NCBI RefSeq assembly: GCF_900155885.1
Contig: NZ_FTMB01000014.1
Coordinates: forward strand, 1-64,000
Origin: Rhizobium sp. RU20A
Lineage (GTDB): Bacteria; Pseudomonadota; Alphaproteobacteria; Rhizobiales; Rhizobiaceae
Direction of reading: 5' to 3'
DNA: 64,000 nucleotides
Shown in pieces: positions 17,959-26,802 of this stretch. The translations under genes and the position numbers were made by a program. The notes under the pieces are model-generated. The model did no database searches, was not told the DNA's origin, and saw only the letters and a program-made list of their open reading frames with translations. Positions within the stretch are counted from its first letter, which is position 1. The number at the start of each line of letters is the position of its first letter.

Positions 17959-18032
17959 CAGTCTTTCCGATAGGGCAGGCCGGCGACCCGATGGCATCGT
18001 GCCGTCAGGTGGGTGGGGCGGAAACGGAAGGG

Positions 18033-18059
18033 GCCGACGGCGTGTCATCCGCCGCCGGC
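18033..18059 (-). promoter_or_regulatory. Intercistronic stem-loop after the binding-protein gene
   Basis: GCCGACGGCG and CGCCGCCGGC pair at nine of ten positions around a seven-base loop, just past the stop of the binding-protein gene. It has no T-run, so it is more likely an mRNA-stabilising or attenuating hairpin than a full terminator. Confidence 0.45.
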
Positions 18060-18081
18060 CGTCTTGGTAGTTCCGGCGTGA

Positions 18082-19329
18082 TCAGAACTTCGCGTTCCAG
18101 GCCTTTTCGGCGTTGGCGGCCGCTTCCTTGGCGGACTGGGCCCCGTCGAACATCTTCTGCACTTCGACGTTCAGGTCGCGCATCAGTTCCTCGGCGACTG
18201 GCAGGCCGACGAATTCGTTGGCCGGGTAGCCGCTCTGGTAGATCTTGAAGGCTTCGGCAAAGATCGGGTCGGCGGCCACGAAGTCCGGCTTGGCGTTGAC
18301 GTTGCCGGGGAAGGCGTTGGCGATCGAGACGAGCTTGCCGTTGATCTCGGGGCTCATCAGGAATTCGACGAGCTTCCAGGCTTCTTCCTTGTGGGCGCTG
18401 CCTTCGCTGACACCGATGCCCCAGGAGGCGTAGGGCATGCCGCGCTTGCCCTCATAGCCATCCTTGGCGGGCAGGGCGGAAAGGCCGAAGTTGAGGTTCG
18501 GGTTGCGCTCGCGGATGAGGTTCACGTGGGCGAGCGTATCGACCATCATGCCGACGCGGCCGTTGACGAATTCCTCGACCTTGTCCTGCTCCTTCTTGGC
18601 AAAGATGCCGGGCGAGATGACGCCGTCCTTGTTGAGCTTCTGGATATATTCCAGCGTGCCGACGACATCGTCATTTTCCAGATCCGGCTTGCCGTCCTTC
18701 AGCATCGTGCCGCCAGAGGCCCAGACCCAGGACATGACGTCGTTCTGGATGCCGCTCGGGGACTGCAGCGACAGCGGCAGAACCCAGCCATACTGGTTCT
18801 TCGAAGCATCCGTCATCTTCTTGGCGGCTTCTTCGAATTCCGTGCGGTTGGAGGGCATCTTGTCGACGCCGGCCGCCTTGGCGAGATCGAGATTGACGAA
18901 GACCGGATAGACGAAGGACGCGACCGGGAACATGTAGCTCTTGCCGTCGACCTTCACGATGTCGGCGATCTGGCTCTTGTCGTAATTGGCATTGGTCATG
19001 AGCTCGTCGAGCGAGGCAATCGCCCCCTGCTTGGCGAGACCGTTGACCCAGGCGCCGTCAAGGCCGACGACGTCGCTCAGCGTGCCCGAGGCGGCGCCGA
19101 CGACGATCTGGTCGCGGGTCGTCGCATAGGGACCGCTGACCAGCTTGACCTTGATGCCGGGGTTCTTTGCCTCGAACTCGTCGACGATTCCGCGTAGAGC
19201 GCCGGCCGGCATTTCCGGCTCCCACCACTGGATGAATTCGATGGTCGTGTCGGCCAGCGCCGATGTGGCGCACAGCGCCCAGACGGCTGCCGCGGCCTTC
19301 ATCGTCCTGCTGAATGATTTGAAATTCAT
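18082..19329 (-). CDS. Carbohydrate ABC transporter substrate-binding protein (family 1, MalE/UgpB-like)
   Basis: A 415-residue extracellular solute-binding protein. The Sec signal peptide occupies residues 1-26 (ending ATSALA before DTTIEFIQWW). The mature start TTIEFIQWWEPEMPAGALRGIVDEFEAKNPGIKV is typical of oligosaccharide/UgpB-like proteins. The ATG at 19329 follows GGGAGGCGATC; upstream in-frame codons lack a signal peptide. It diverges from a LacI-family gene across a 552-bp AT-rich region and leads the importer operon. The ligand is unknown. Confidence 0.9.
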   Translation of the reverse strand: MNFKSFSRTMKAAAAVWALCATSALADTTIEFIQWWEPEMPAGALRGIVDEFEAKNPGIKVKLVSGPYATTRDQIVVGAASGTLSDVVGLDGAWVNGLAKQGAIASLDELMTNANYDKSQIADIVKVDGKSYMFPVASFVYPVFVNLDLAKAAGVDKMPSNRTEFEEAAKKMTDASKNQYGWVLPLSLQSPSGIQNDVMSWVWASGGTMLKDGKPDLENDDVVGTLEYIQKLNKDGVISPGIFAKKEQDKVEEFVNGRVGMMVDTLAHVNLIRERNPNLNFGLSALPAKDGYEGKRGMPYASWGIGVSEGSAHKEEAWKLVEFLMSPEINGKLVSIANAFPGNVNAKPDFVAADPIFAEAFKIYQSGYPANEFVGLPVAEELMRDLNVEVQKMFDGAQSAKEAAANAEKAWNAKF

Positions 19330-19881
19330 GATCGCCTCCCGTTGAAACTTTTGTTTCGATCCTCCCAGATCGCCGGGAAAGTAGGGTCCCGCATCGGGCA
19401 CGATGTCAACGGCCGTGCGATCAACTGTTTTCGTTCATATGGCGAAAAAACACGAATTTCCTGAATAAGCATCTGAAATAAAATATGTAATTTTTTTTAC
19501 GCGCGAAACATTTTTGAAAAGGCCGGATATTGCCTGCGCGGCATTTTTTCTTTACATTCGTAAACAAATGAAAGTTTGCCCAAGCAAACGAAATGTCAGA
19601 AACCCCGTTGCAAGGGTGTCGGCGGGAGGTGGTGGGGCCGTCAGGCGGTCGATCGTGCGGTTTTGCCGTTGGCCTCGCTGGCGAAGACAGCGTCGTGTTT
19701 CGCTTTTCGTAAGCTGCGCACCGGCACCGATGTGGTTGATGGCAGCGGGCGGCGGAGCAGAAGGCTGCGGATGAAGGGGCGTGTGCTCTTGCTAATTTGA
19801 CCCGGTCGTTGGAATCCTCAGCCGTGTGCGAGGCCATGACCTCGCATCAGGATGCCCGCGGGCGCGCCGTCAGGACAGGGA
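19330..19881. promoter_or_regulatory. Divergent AT-rich control region between importer and LacI-type regulator
   Basis: No gene is seen here. The stretch 19430-19600 is much richer in A/T than its surroundings. It holds several inverted repeats: GAAAC-TTTT-GTTTC at 19344-19357, TTTTCG-N9-CGAAAA at 19428-19448, TTACGCGCGAAA at 19497-19508 and GTTTGC-CCAA-GCAAAC at 19574-19589. The third nearly repeats TTACGCGCGTAA found upstream of the ATPase gene at 27094. The promoters of both divergent genes must lie here, but I cannot assign -35/-10 boxes with confidence. Confidence 0.55.
19574..19589. promoter_or_regulatory. Inverted repeat, operator candidate
   Basis: GTTTGC-CCAA-GCAAAC is a perfect six-base inverted repeat with a four-base centre, about 290 bp upstream of the LacI-family gene and 245 bp upstream of the binding-protein gene. 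It is a candidate repressor site. The central CCAA is less typical of LacI operators than a CG centre. Confidence 0.4.
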
Positions 19882-20913
19882 ATGGCCAAGAAGACCTATC
19901 GATCCATGGACGATTTCGCTGCCGCCAGCGGCGTTTCCCGGCCCACCCTGTCGAAATATTTCGACGATCCGGGCCAGGTGAAGGAGGTCACGCGCAAGCG
20001 GATCGAGGCGGCGCTGAAGAAATCCAACTTCGAGCCGAACCTCTTCGCGCGGCACCTCAACCGCAAGCGGACCAAGAATATCGGCATTCTCGTGCCGACC
20101 ATGTCGGACCCTTTCTACGTGCAGGTCGTCTCGCTGATCGAGCTGGAACTGAGGGCACGGGGTTACTGGCCGGTGCAGCTTTCCTCGCACCAGCGTCCGG
20201 AACTCGAGGAGGAGGCGGTACGCACGTTGCTGTCGCTGAAGGTGGCCGGTGCCGTCGTCGCGCCGCTCGGAGCCCATTCGCGGCGCTCGGCGCTGGAGCG
20301 GCTGCGCGATGCCATTCCCGTCGTCTGCTTCGATGGCCCGGCGATCTACGACCTGCCCTTCGTCGGCAACGACAACCAGCAAAGCGTTGCCGCGATCGTC
20401 ACCTATCTCTGCCGCTCCGGAGAGCCGCCCGTCTTCCTCGACATTCCCCATCTCGTTGAAAATGCCGGCGAGCGGCCGGAGAGCTATCGGGCGACGATGA
20501 TCGCGGAGGGGCACTCCCCTCTGGTCATCGATTGCGAGGCGCCGCCCTCCTGGGAGTTCGAGCGCCTCGGCTATGAGCAGATGCAGCGCTTGTTGAAACG
20601 TGGCGGTCTGCCGGGCAAGACGCTGCTGTGCGCCAACGACCGCTTTGCTTTCGGCGCCATGGCGGCCGCCTTTTCAGCGGGCCTGAAGATCGGCCGCACT
20701 GAGGGCTGTGACATCCGCATCGCCGGACATGACGATCATCCGCTCAGCCGCTACGCCTGCCCCTCGCTGACCACCATGGCGCAGAATGCACCGGAGATGG
20801 CCGCAAAGTCCGTCGAACTGCTGCTCGCCCGACTGGACGAGGAGAGCGAGGCCGCGCCCGAGGCCGGCAAGGTGATCCTCGAGGCGACGCTTGTCATGCG
20901 CGACTCGGCCTGA
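19882..20913 (+). CDS. LacI-family transcriptional regulator
   Basis: A 343-residue LacI/GalR-type regulator with an N-terminal HTH (MDDFAAASGVSRPTLSKYFDD, about residues 9-29), a hinge helix ending LFARHLNRKRTKNIGILVP, and a sugar-binding sensor domain with the family block AGHDDHPLSRYACPSLTTM near the C terminus. The ATG at 19882 follows GACAGGGA; an in-frame GTG/ATG extension to 19852 is unlikely. It diverges from the MalE-type binding-protein operon, which it probably controls. Confidence 0.88.
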   Translation: MAKKTYRSMDDFAAASGVSRPTLSKYFDDPGQVKEVTRKRIEAALKKSNFEPNLFARHLNRKRTKNIGILVPTMSDPFYVQVVSLIELELRARGYWPVQLSSHQRPELEEEAVRTLLSLKVAGAVVAPLGAHSRRSALERLRDAIPVVCFDGPAIYDLPFVGNDNQQSVAAIVTYLCRSGEPPVFLDIPHLVENAGERPESYRATMIAEGHSPLVIDCEAPPSWEFERLGYEQMQRLLKRGGLPGKTLLCANDRFAFGAMAAAFSAGLKIGRTEGCDIRIAGHDDHPLSRYACPSLTTMAQNAPEMAAKSVELLLARLDEESEAAPEAGKVILEATLVMRDSA

Positions 20914-20923
20914 TCGGCCCCGA

Positions 20924-21871
20924 TCAGGTGGCCTGCGGAGCGGAAAGGCGTGCATCCATGCCGCGCCATGCCTCGACAATGGCCGCGAGCGCCTCGGCCG
21001 CTTCAGGAATGATGCCGCCATGGGAGACGAAGCCGTGGATCTGACCCGGCCAGATCTTCGTCGTGCAGCGCGCTTCCGCCTCCAGTCGCCGCGCATAGGC
21101 GAGGCCTTCGGAATAGAGTACGTCCGCGCCGGCGAGGATGACGATGGCGGGTGCCACGCCCGCCAGACCCTCCGCCTTCAGCGGCGAGGCGCGCCAGTCG
21201 TCCCATTCCGCCCTTGAGGTGAGATAGTGATCACGGAACCAGCGCATGCCGGCGGCGGTGAGGCCGTAGCCCTCGGCGCAGGTGGTGTAGCTTTCGCCCG
21301 TCTGGCTCTGGTCGGTGACGGGATAGATCAGGATCTGGCCGACAACAGGCGGAACGGTGCCGTTGCGGGCCATCAGTGCCAGGACGGCGGCCAGATTGCC
21401 GCCGGCGCTGTCGCCGCCGACCACGATGCGGCCAGCATCGATGCCGAGGTCGCCAGCGTGCTCCACCATGAAGGCGAGCGCGGTCGCGCAGTCCTCGATG
21501 GCGGCAGGAAAGCGATGCTCCGGGGCTAGGCGATAGTCGGACGAGACGACGACGGCGCCGACCGCGTTGGCAAGGATGCGGCAGATGTCCTCGTGGGTTT
21601 CCGGTGCGCCGATCACCCAGCCGCCGCCATGCAGATAGAGAAGTGCCGGGGCGCCCGCAGCCGGAGCGCCGTGGCCGCGCCAGATTTTCAGGCGAAGGCC
21701 GCCTACGCTGCGCTCCTCGCAATGCGCGACGTCATCGAGCGGCTTCTGTACGGCGGCAAAGCCATCCAGGTACTGTTGCCGGGCAGCCGCGGGCGTCAGG
21801 TGCTCGACGGGTGTCTGCGGTTCGTCGGCGGCGGTGAGGGCATGGCGGGCGGAGGCATCAAGGTCGATCAT
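20924..21871 (-). CDS. Alpha/beta hydrolase, HSL (GDXG) family
   Basis: A 315-residue esterase-like hydrolase of the hormone-sensitive-lipase family. It has the oxyanion motif HGGGW at 81-85 and the nucleophile motif GDSAGG at 153-158 (Ser155). The acid and base fit GADVLYSEG (Asp) and GQIHGFVSHG (His). The ATG at 21871 overlaps the stop of the upstream dehydrogenase by four bases (ATGA), so it is the second gene of that operon. It may remove an acyl group from an acylated sugar or open a lactone made by the dehydrogenase. Both ideas are inference. Confidence 0.85.
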   Translation of the reverse strand: MIDLDASARHALTAADEPQTPVEHLTPAAARQQYLDGFAAVQKPLDDVAHCEERSVGGLRLKIWRGHGAPAAGAPALLYLHGGGWVIGAPETHEDICRILANAVGAVVVSSDYRLAPEHRFPAAIEDCATALAFMVEHAGDLGIDAGRIVVGGDSAGGNLAAVLALMARNGTVPPVVGQILIYPVTDQSQTGESYTTCAEGYGLTAAGMRWFRDHYLTSRAEWDDWRASPLKAEGLAGVAPAIVILAGADVLYSEGLAYARRLEAEARCTTKIWPGQIHGFVSHGGIIPEAAEALAAIVEAWRGMDARLSAPQAT

Positions 21872-23016
21872 GCGAGCAGGCTTTCGGCTTCGTTTTCCTT
21901 CAGTTCCGCCGGCTGGGTGACGGCGGTGGTGATGGTCTGGGCCACGCCCGTTTCGCCAGCCTTCAGGATGGCTTCCATCACCTCGAGCACATGCAGTGCC
22001 AGCAGGCCGGAGGCGCGTGCAGGGCGCCCTTCGACCAGCGAGCGAGCGAGATCGGCAAGGCCCACCATGCGGTAATTGGCACGGTCGGGATTGACCACGG
22101 GCCAATTGATGGCGCCGTAGAGGTCGTTGGCGGTGTTCATCTCTTCCCACTCCGCGCCGCGGCGGGAGAGCCCGATGACGCCGCCGAAGGTGTCGGGATC
22201 GGGCAGGCGCAGCGAGCCTTCCGTGCCGTGCAGTTCAATCGGATGGTTGGAGTGGCGGAACACATCCCAGGAAGCGCCGAAGGTAACGGTCGCGCCGCAG
22301 GCAAATTCGAGCAGCGAGAGCACGCTGGTCGGCGTTCCCACCTTGAAGGTCGTGCCCTTCTTCGGGCCATCGGCGGTGATGAGGCGATCTTCCTGACCGC
22401 TGGTCGCGACCGCCTGCACGCGGCGGATGGGGCCGAGCAGGTTGACCATCATGGTGAGGTAGTAGGGGCCCATGTCGAGGACCGGACCGGCGCCGGGCTG
22501 GTAATAGAAGCTCGGATCCGGGTGCCAGTGCTCCATGCCCCGGCCCATCATGAAGGCGGTGCCGGTGACGGGCTTGCCGATGATGCCGGCTTCCATGAGG
22601 CGGCGGGCGCGGCGGCCGGCGGCGCCGAGGAAAGTGTCGGGCGCCGAGCCGATGGCCAGGCCCTTTGCCGTCGCGGCCTCGACCAGCGCCCGGCCTTCGG
22701 CGGCGTTCACGCCAAGCGGCTTTTCGGTAAAGACGTGCTTGCCTTCCGCCAGCGCGCGGCTGGAAATATCGTAGTGCGCCGCGGGGATGGTGAGGTTGAG
22801 GATGAGGTCGATCTCGGGATCGGAGATGAGCGCATCGACATCGCTGACGCGGAGGCCAAATTCCGCGCCGCGGCGCTCGGCAGCCTCCCGGTGCAGGTCG
22901 GCGCAGGCGGTGATCGCCACATCGCGGAAAAGCGGCGCATTGCGCATGTAGGCGAGCGAAATACTGCCGCAACCGATGACGCCGATGCGGAGCTTGGATG
23001 AGGGGGATTTGGTCAT
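21868..23016 (-). CDS. Gfo/Idh/MocA-family oxidoreductase
   Basis: A 382-residue NAD(P)-dependent sugar dehydrogenase of the Gfo/Idh/MocA family. The Rossmann motif IGVIGCGSIS is at 11-20 and the conserved EKPLG (catalytic Lys99) at 98-102. A C-terminal substrate domain has DMGPYYLTMMVNLLGP, where many relatives have a His in DxGxH. The start at 23016 follows CCCGGAAACACGCC. Such enzymes oxidise or reduce sugars, inositols or glycosides, often at C3. It diverges from a TIM-barrel epimerase gene, a frequent pairing. Confidence 0.88.
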   Translation of the reverse strand: MTKSPSSKLRIGVIGCGSISLAYMRNAPLFRDVAITACADLHREAAERRGAEFGLRVSDVDALISDPEIDLILNLTIPAAHYDISSRALAEGKHVFTEKPLGVNAAEGRALVEAATAKGLAIGSAPDTFLGAAGRRARRLMEAGIIGKPVTGTAFMMGRGMEHWHPDPSFYYQPGAGPVLDMGPYYLTMMVNLLGPIRRVQAVATSGQEDRLITADGPKKGTTFKVGTPTSVLSLLEFACGATVTFGASWDVFRHSNHPIELHGTEGSLRLPDPDTFGGVIGLSRRGAEWEEMNTANDLYGAINWPVVNPDRANYRMVGLADLARSLVEGRPARASGLLALHVLEVMEAILKAGETGVAQTITTAVTQPAELKENEAESLLA

Positions 23017-23240
23017 GGCGTGTTTCCGGGTGGTGGCCGTTGGCAAGGCCTGACGGCGCGGTGAGCGTTCTTATGATGTGACGCGTGATAGAAATTAAGT
23101 TGACGCACGGTAACATTCCATCTTACGACAAGGCAAGACGTTTGGAGGCGTCGTTTTCGCATGGCCTTTGTCCGCCCTTGGCACCCCTGATGCAGGGCCG
23201 GGCGGGGCGGCGGAAACTTGAGGAACCGGAGGAAGACACA

Positions 23241-24059
23241 ATGACGGATGCGGTGCTGAAGATCGGTTGCCAGACCTTCACCTGGGAAATGCTGGGCAGC
23301 GGCTGGACCGGTGGCCCCCACGATCTCCTGAAGGCGATTTCGGCCGGCGAATACGCCGGGATCGAGATTACCGACACCATGATTGGGCACTACGCCGACA
23401 AGCCGCAGGCTTTCGCGACGGCGCTTGCCGACCATGGGCTGACGCTGGTGTCCTTCGCCTTCGGCTCGAAGAGCGGCTTCACCGAACCCTCCCTCCTTGC
23501 CGAGGATCTGGATACGGCGCGGCGCTGGGCTGCGTTCGTGGCGCATTTCCCGGGCGCGCTGATCTCGATGGGATCGGCCACCGTGATGTCCGAGGGCGCG
23601 CGGGAGGACAAGTTCACCGTCGCCGCCGAAGTTTACAACAGGGCGGCCGAGATCGGACGCGCGGCGGGCGTTGCCTTTGCCGTGCACCCGTCCTCGCACC
23701 ACAACACGCTGCTCTTCACCCGCGCCGACTACGATGCGCTGTTTGCGCAGCTGGAGCCGATCGTCGGCTGGGTGCCGGATACGGGCCATATCCTGCGCGG
23801 CGGACAGGATATCGACGATACGCTCGCGACCTACCGCAGCCGCATCCGCTATGTGCATCTGAAGGATGTCGACGCGGCCGGCGACTGGGCGATGCTCGGC
23901 GCCGGCGTCTGCGACGTGCCAGCCGTCATCGCGTCGGTCAAACAGGGCCCGCAGTTCAACGGCTGGATCGTGGTTGAGGAAGAATCGGAAGAGGCCGGGC
24001 GCGATCCGGCCGCTGCGGTTGCCCGCAACCGCGAGACCATGCGCCGGATGGGTTTCTGA
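23241..24059 (+). CDS. Sugar phosphate isomerase/epimerase-type TIM barrel protein
   Basis: A 272-residue xylose-isomerase-like TIM barrel. It opens LKIGCQTFTWEMLGSGW, as IolE/IolH-type proteins do, and keeps metal-site blocks FAVHPSSHHNT, VPDTGHILRGG, RYVHLKDVD and VVEEES. The ATG at 23241 follows CCGGAGGAAGACACA; the open frame to 23085 has no such site. It diverges from a Gfo/Idh/MocA dehydrogenase. Known partners of this kind isomerise, dehydrate or eliminate from keto-sugars. The reaction here is not known. It converges on the DeoR gene with a 19-bp gap. Confidence 0.85.
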   Translation: MTDAVLKIGCQTFTWEMLGSGWTGGPHDLLKAISAGEYAGIEITDTMIGHYADKPQAFATALADHGLTLVSFAFGSKSGFTEPSLLAEDLDTARRWAAFVAHFPGALISMGSATVMSEGAREDKFTVAAEVYNRAAEIGRAAGVAFAVHPSSHHNTLLFTRADYDALFAQLEPIVGWVPDTGHILRGGQDIDDTLATYRSRIRYVHLKDVDAAGDWAMLGAGVCDVPAVIASVKQGPQFNGWIVVEEESEEAGRDPAAAVARNRETMRRMGF

Positions 24060-24078
24060 CCCGCCGCGCCTTTTCCCG

Positions 24079-24840
24079 TCAGGCATAGCGCACCTCGACA
24101 CCGAGCTTTTCCAGCCGGCTGCGAATGCTCAGTGGCATGTTGCTGTCGGTGATGATGAGGTCGACGCGCGAGAGCGAAAAGGCCTTGGACGAGGCGCCGA
24201 TATCGAACTTGCTGCTGTCGGCGACGAGCACCACGCGCCTGGCCATGCGCACCAGATTGCGCTTGGTGCGGGCAATGTCCTCGGACACATCCACGACATC
24301 GAAGGACTGATCGATGGCGTGAGCACTGACAAAGGCCTGGTGGGCGACGAGCCCGCCCAGCACCTTGTCGCTGTCGGAAATCATCGTGCTGACGGTGCTC
24401 GGGAAAACACGGCCGCCGATCATGTGCACGTCGAGGCCGGGGCGATACATAAGGTGCTGGGCGATGTTCATGGCCGTCGTCGCCACCACGACATTGTTGA
24501 CCGGCGGCATCTGCATGGCGACCTGCAGCAGCGTCGAGCCACTGTCGAAAACGATCGACTGATTGTCGATGATCTGCCTGGCTGCGATCTGTGCAATGCG
24601 GCGCTTGGCTTCGAAATTCTTCTGCATCCGCTCTTCGAAGGCGGCCGCCGGCGAATCCGCGGGTAGCGCGATCGCGCCGCCATGGGTTTTGATCAGCTGT
24701 TTCTTCGCATCCATGATGTCGAGGTCGGAGCGGATCGTGACCTCCGAGACGCCGAAAGTGTCGGCGAGCTGTTTGGTGCGGGCCTGACCCACCCTTTGCA
24801 GTTCCAGCAGGATCTGATGGCGTCGCTGTTCGGCAAGCAT
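24079..24840 (-). CDS. DeoR-family transcriptional regulator
   Basis: A 253-residue DeoR/GlpR-type repressor. The N-terminal winged HTH is MLAEQRRHQILLELQRVG followed by LADTFGVSEVTIRSDLDIMD, and the C-terminal DeoRC sensor has the usual IFDSGST-like block VFDSGSTLLQVA and VLVADSSKFDIG. These proteins normally sense a phosphorylated sugar intermediate. It diverges from the aldolase-PfkB operon, whose substrate or product is the likely effector. Confidence 0.92.
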   Translation of the reverse strand: MLAEQRRHQILLELQRVGQARTKQLADTFGVSEVTIRSDLDIMDAKKQLIKTHGGAIALPADSPAAAFEERMQKNFEAKRRIAQIAARQIIDNQSIVFDSGSTLLQVAMQMPPVNNVVVATTAMNIAQHLMYRPGLDVHMIGGRVFPSTVSTMISDSDKVLGGLVAHQAFVSAHAIDQSFDVVDVSEDIARTKRNLVRMARRVVLVADSSKFDIGASSKAFSLSRVDLIITDSNMPLSIRSRLEKLGVEVRYA

Positions 24841-24861
24841 GGCGGTCTTTCAGGTGGGGCC

Positions 24862-24888
24862 ATCGACTTTTGAAAATCGAAAGTCGAT
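24862..24888. promoter_or_regulatory. Inverted repeat, DeoR-family operator candidate
   Basis: ATCGACTTT and AAAGTCGAT form a perfect nine-base inverted repeat around a nine-base centre containing GAAAATCG. It lies about 20 bp upstream of the DeoR-family start and within the 218-bp region shared with the aldolase operon. TTTCG/CGAAA half-sites recur nearby (TTCGAAAGAAATCGG near 24970). This fits autoregulation. Confidence 0.5.
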
Positions 24889-25058
24889 GCGTGGTTTCGT
24901 CGGTCGTTAGGCCTCTATTAGCTGAAAATTGATGCATTCGCATCTGCAAAATCGATCAGAAAACGCAATTCGAAAGAAATCGGAAGATTGAGTATTGTTT
25001 TATTTTCGAGTTAGGGTCCCTCATCACAGCGTGACCAACCTTGAAAGGACATGTCGTC

Positions 25059-25859
25059 ATGGGTCTCGGAGCCAAAATCCGCCTTTCCCGCATCTTCTCC
25101 AATCCGTCGGGAAATCTGTTCGGCGGTGCCGTCGATCACTTCGTCGGCTACGGCAATGTCCGTGAGGGCGGGCTTGCCGATCTGCCGGGCGCGCTGAAGC
25201 GCGTGATGGAGGGCGGGCCGGACTATGTCAGCATCCAGCCGGGTGCGGCGCGTCATCTGTGGTCGGACTATGCCGGCAAGGCAGCGCTGGTTATCCAGGC
25301 CGGCTGCTTCACGGCCGATGATAGGATCCGCCAGCTGATTGCGACGCCGGAAGATGCCGTGCGCTACGGCGCCGATGCGCTCGCCGTCGCCATTCCCGTG
25401 CGCGGCAATACGGAAGGCGAATACATCCGCTGGCTGACCGATACGGTCAACGCCGCCGCCCGCTACGAAATGCCTGTTATCGCCCATGTCTATCCGCGTG
25501 ATTTCACCCAGGGCGGCAAGATCGTCTTCACGCCGGATGAAATCGCCTATGCGGTACGCATCGGTTACGAAACGGGCGTCGATGTGGTGAAGGTCGGCTA
25601 TACCGGCGACTTCGCCTCCTTCAAGGACACGGTCGCGACCTGCCCGATCCCGGTCGTCATCGCCGGCGGCCCGAAGACCGATACACTGCTCGGCGCGCTC
25701 CAGCAGACCTCGGATGCGCTGCGGGCCGGTGCGCGCGGCGCGGTTGTCGGCCGCAATCTCTGGGGGCATGGCGATACGACGAAGGCGGCGCTCGCCTTCA
25801 AGCACGTCATCCATGGCGGCAAGACGCCGGAAGAGGCGCTGGCCGCCTCGGGCGCCTGA
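25059..25859 (+). CDS. Class I aldolase (DeoC/FbaB/LsrF family)
   Basis: A 266-residue TIM-barrel aldolase of the DeoC/LacD/FbaB superfamily. The Schiff-base lysine is Lys178 in VVKVGYTGD, matching the KxxYTGD motif of FbaB-type enzymes. Other matching blocks are DHFVGYG near residues 26-32 and PVVIAGGPKTDT. The ATG at 25059 follows TTGAAAGGAC; a TTG at 25041 is the alternative. It probably cleaves a ketose bisphosphate or ketose phosphate to DHAP plus an aldehyde. The next gene, a PfkB kinase seven bases on, would make its substrate. An LsrF-like thiolase role is less likely because no other lsr genes are present. Confidence 0.82.
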   Translation: MGLGAKIRLSRIFSNPSGNLFGGAVDHFVGYGNVREGGLADLPGALKRVMEGGPDYVSIQPGAARHLWSDYAGKAALVIQAGCFTADDRIRQLIATPEDAVRYGADALAVAIPVRGNTEGEYIRWLTDTVNAAARYEMPVIAHVYPRDFTQGGKIVFTPDEIAYAVRIGYETGVDVVKVGYTGDFASFKDTVATCPIPVVIAGGPKTDTLLGALQQTSDALRAGARGAVVGRNLWGHGDTTKAALAFKHVIHGGKTPEEALAASGA

Positions 25860-25866
25860 TCCGGCC

Positions 25867-26802
25867 ATGGCCCGCACCTTCGACATTCTCGGCTTCGGTG
25901 CTCTTGCCATCGACGACATTCTCTATGTCGATGCACCGCTCGGTGCCGAGAAGGGCAAGGTGATCAAGCGGGCCATGGATCACGGCGGCAATGTCGCCAC
26001 GGCACTGGTGGCGGCCCGCCGTCTGGGTGGGCGCGCTGCCTTCATTGGTTGGCTTCCGGAGGACCCGGAGGCCGATATCGGCGGGCGGGAACTGGCGCGC
26101 GAAGGCGTCGACGTCTCGCTCGCGCCGCGCCATGCCGAGGCGCTGCCGATCCGCTCCGTCATCACCGTTGGCAGCAACGGCGATCGCTTCATTGCCTACG
26201 ATGACGAGATCAAGCACGGCACATCCGATGGCCTGCCGGATGAGGTGTTCCATACGGCGCCGGTCCTTCTGATCGATGGCTATGCCATCCATACACTGCC
26301 GGCCGTGCAGCAGGCGCGGCGGCTCGGGCTTTCAGTCGTTGCCGATATCGAATGGAGCAAGGGTGCCGCGACGGATGCGCTGCTGGCACTCGCCGATCAC
26401 CTCGTCCTGCCGATCGCCTTCGGACGGACGGCGACTGGATGTACTGAGCCCGCCGATATCCTCGATGCGTTTTGGACCGAGGGGCGCTCCGCCGTCGTTC
26501 TGACAGATGGGGCAAAGGGCTCTTTCCTGTGCCAGGCGGGCGATGCGAGGCTTTGGCACCTGCCGTCCTACCCCGTCACGGCCGTAGATACGACGGGAGC
26601 AGGCGACTGCTACCACGGCGCCTATGCGCTGGCGCTTGCCGAGGGAAAGGCGCCGCTCGATTGCGTGCGCTTTGCGACCGCCGCCGCCGCGATTTCCGTG
26701 ACCGCCCATGGGGGACGGCGCGGCCTGCCGGGGCGCCAGGACTGCCTTGCGCTCATGGCCTCCGAGACAGCGCCGAGCCCGCTGGCTTTGTCGCGCGGGT
26801 AG
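25867..26802 (+). CDS. PfkB-family carbohydrate kinase
   Basis: A 311-residue ribokinase/PfkB fold enzyme. It has the N-terminal GGNVATALVAARRLG motif (about 40-54) and the C-terminal DTTGAGDCYHGAYALAL motif with catalytic Asp247. It follows the aldolase by seven bases and both lie downstream of a DeoR-controlled region. The pairing resembles tagatose, fructose-1-phosphate or sulfofructose pathways, where the kinase makes the bisphosphate that the aldolase splits. The substrate is unknown. Confidence 0.88.
   Translation: MARTFDILGFGALAIDDILYVDAPLGAEKGKVIKRAMDHGGNVATALVAARRLGGRAAFIGWLPEDPEADIGGRELAREGVDVSLAPRHAEALPIRSVITVGSNGDRFIAYDDEIKHGTSDGLPDEVFHTAPVLLIDGYAIHTLPAVQQARRLGLSVVADIEWSKGAATDALLALADHLVLPIAFGRTATGCTEPADILDAFWTEGRSAVVLTDGAKGSFLCQAGDARLWHLPSYPVTAVDTTGAGDCYHGAYALALAEGKAPLDCVRFATAAAAISVTAHGGRRGLPGRQDCLALMASETAPSPLALSRG

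Noticed and set aside
24079-26802. Sulfoquinovose (yih-type) pathway, because DeoR, aldolase and PfkB kinase resemble YihW/YihT/YihV
   Set aside because: No sulfoquinovosidase, YihS isomerase, YihU reductase or sulfonate exporter is present, and the aldolase reads closer to the FbaB/LsrF branch.
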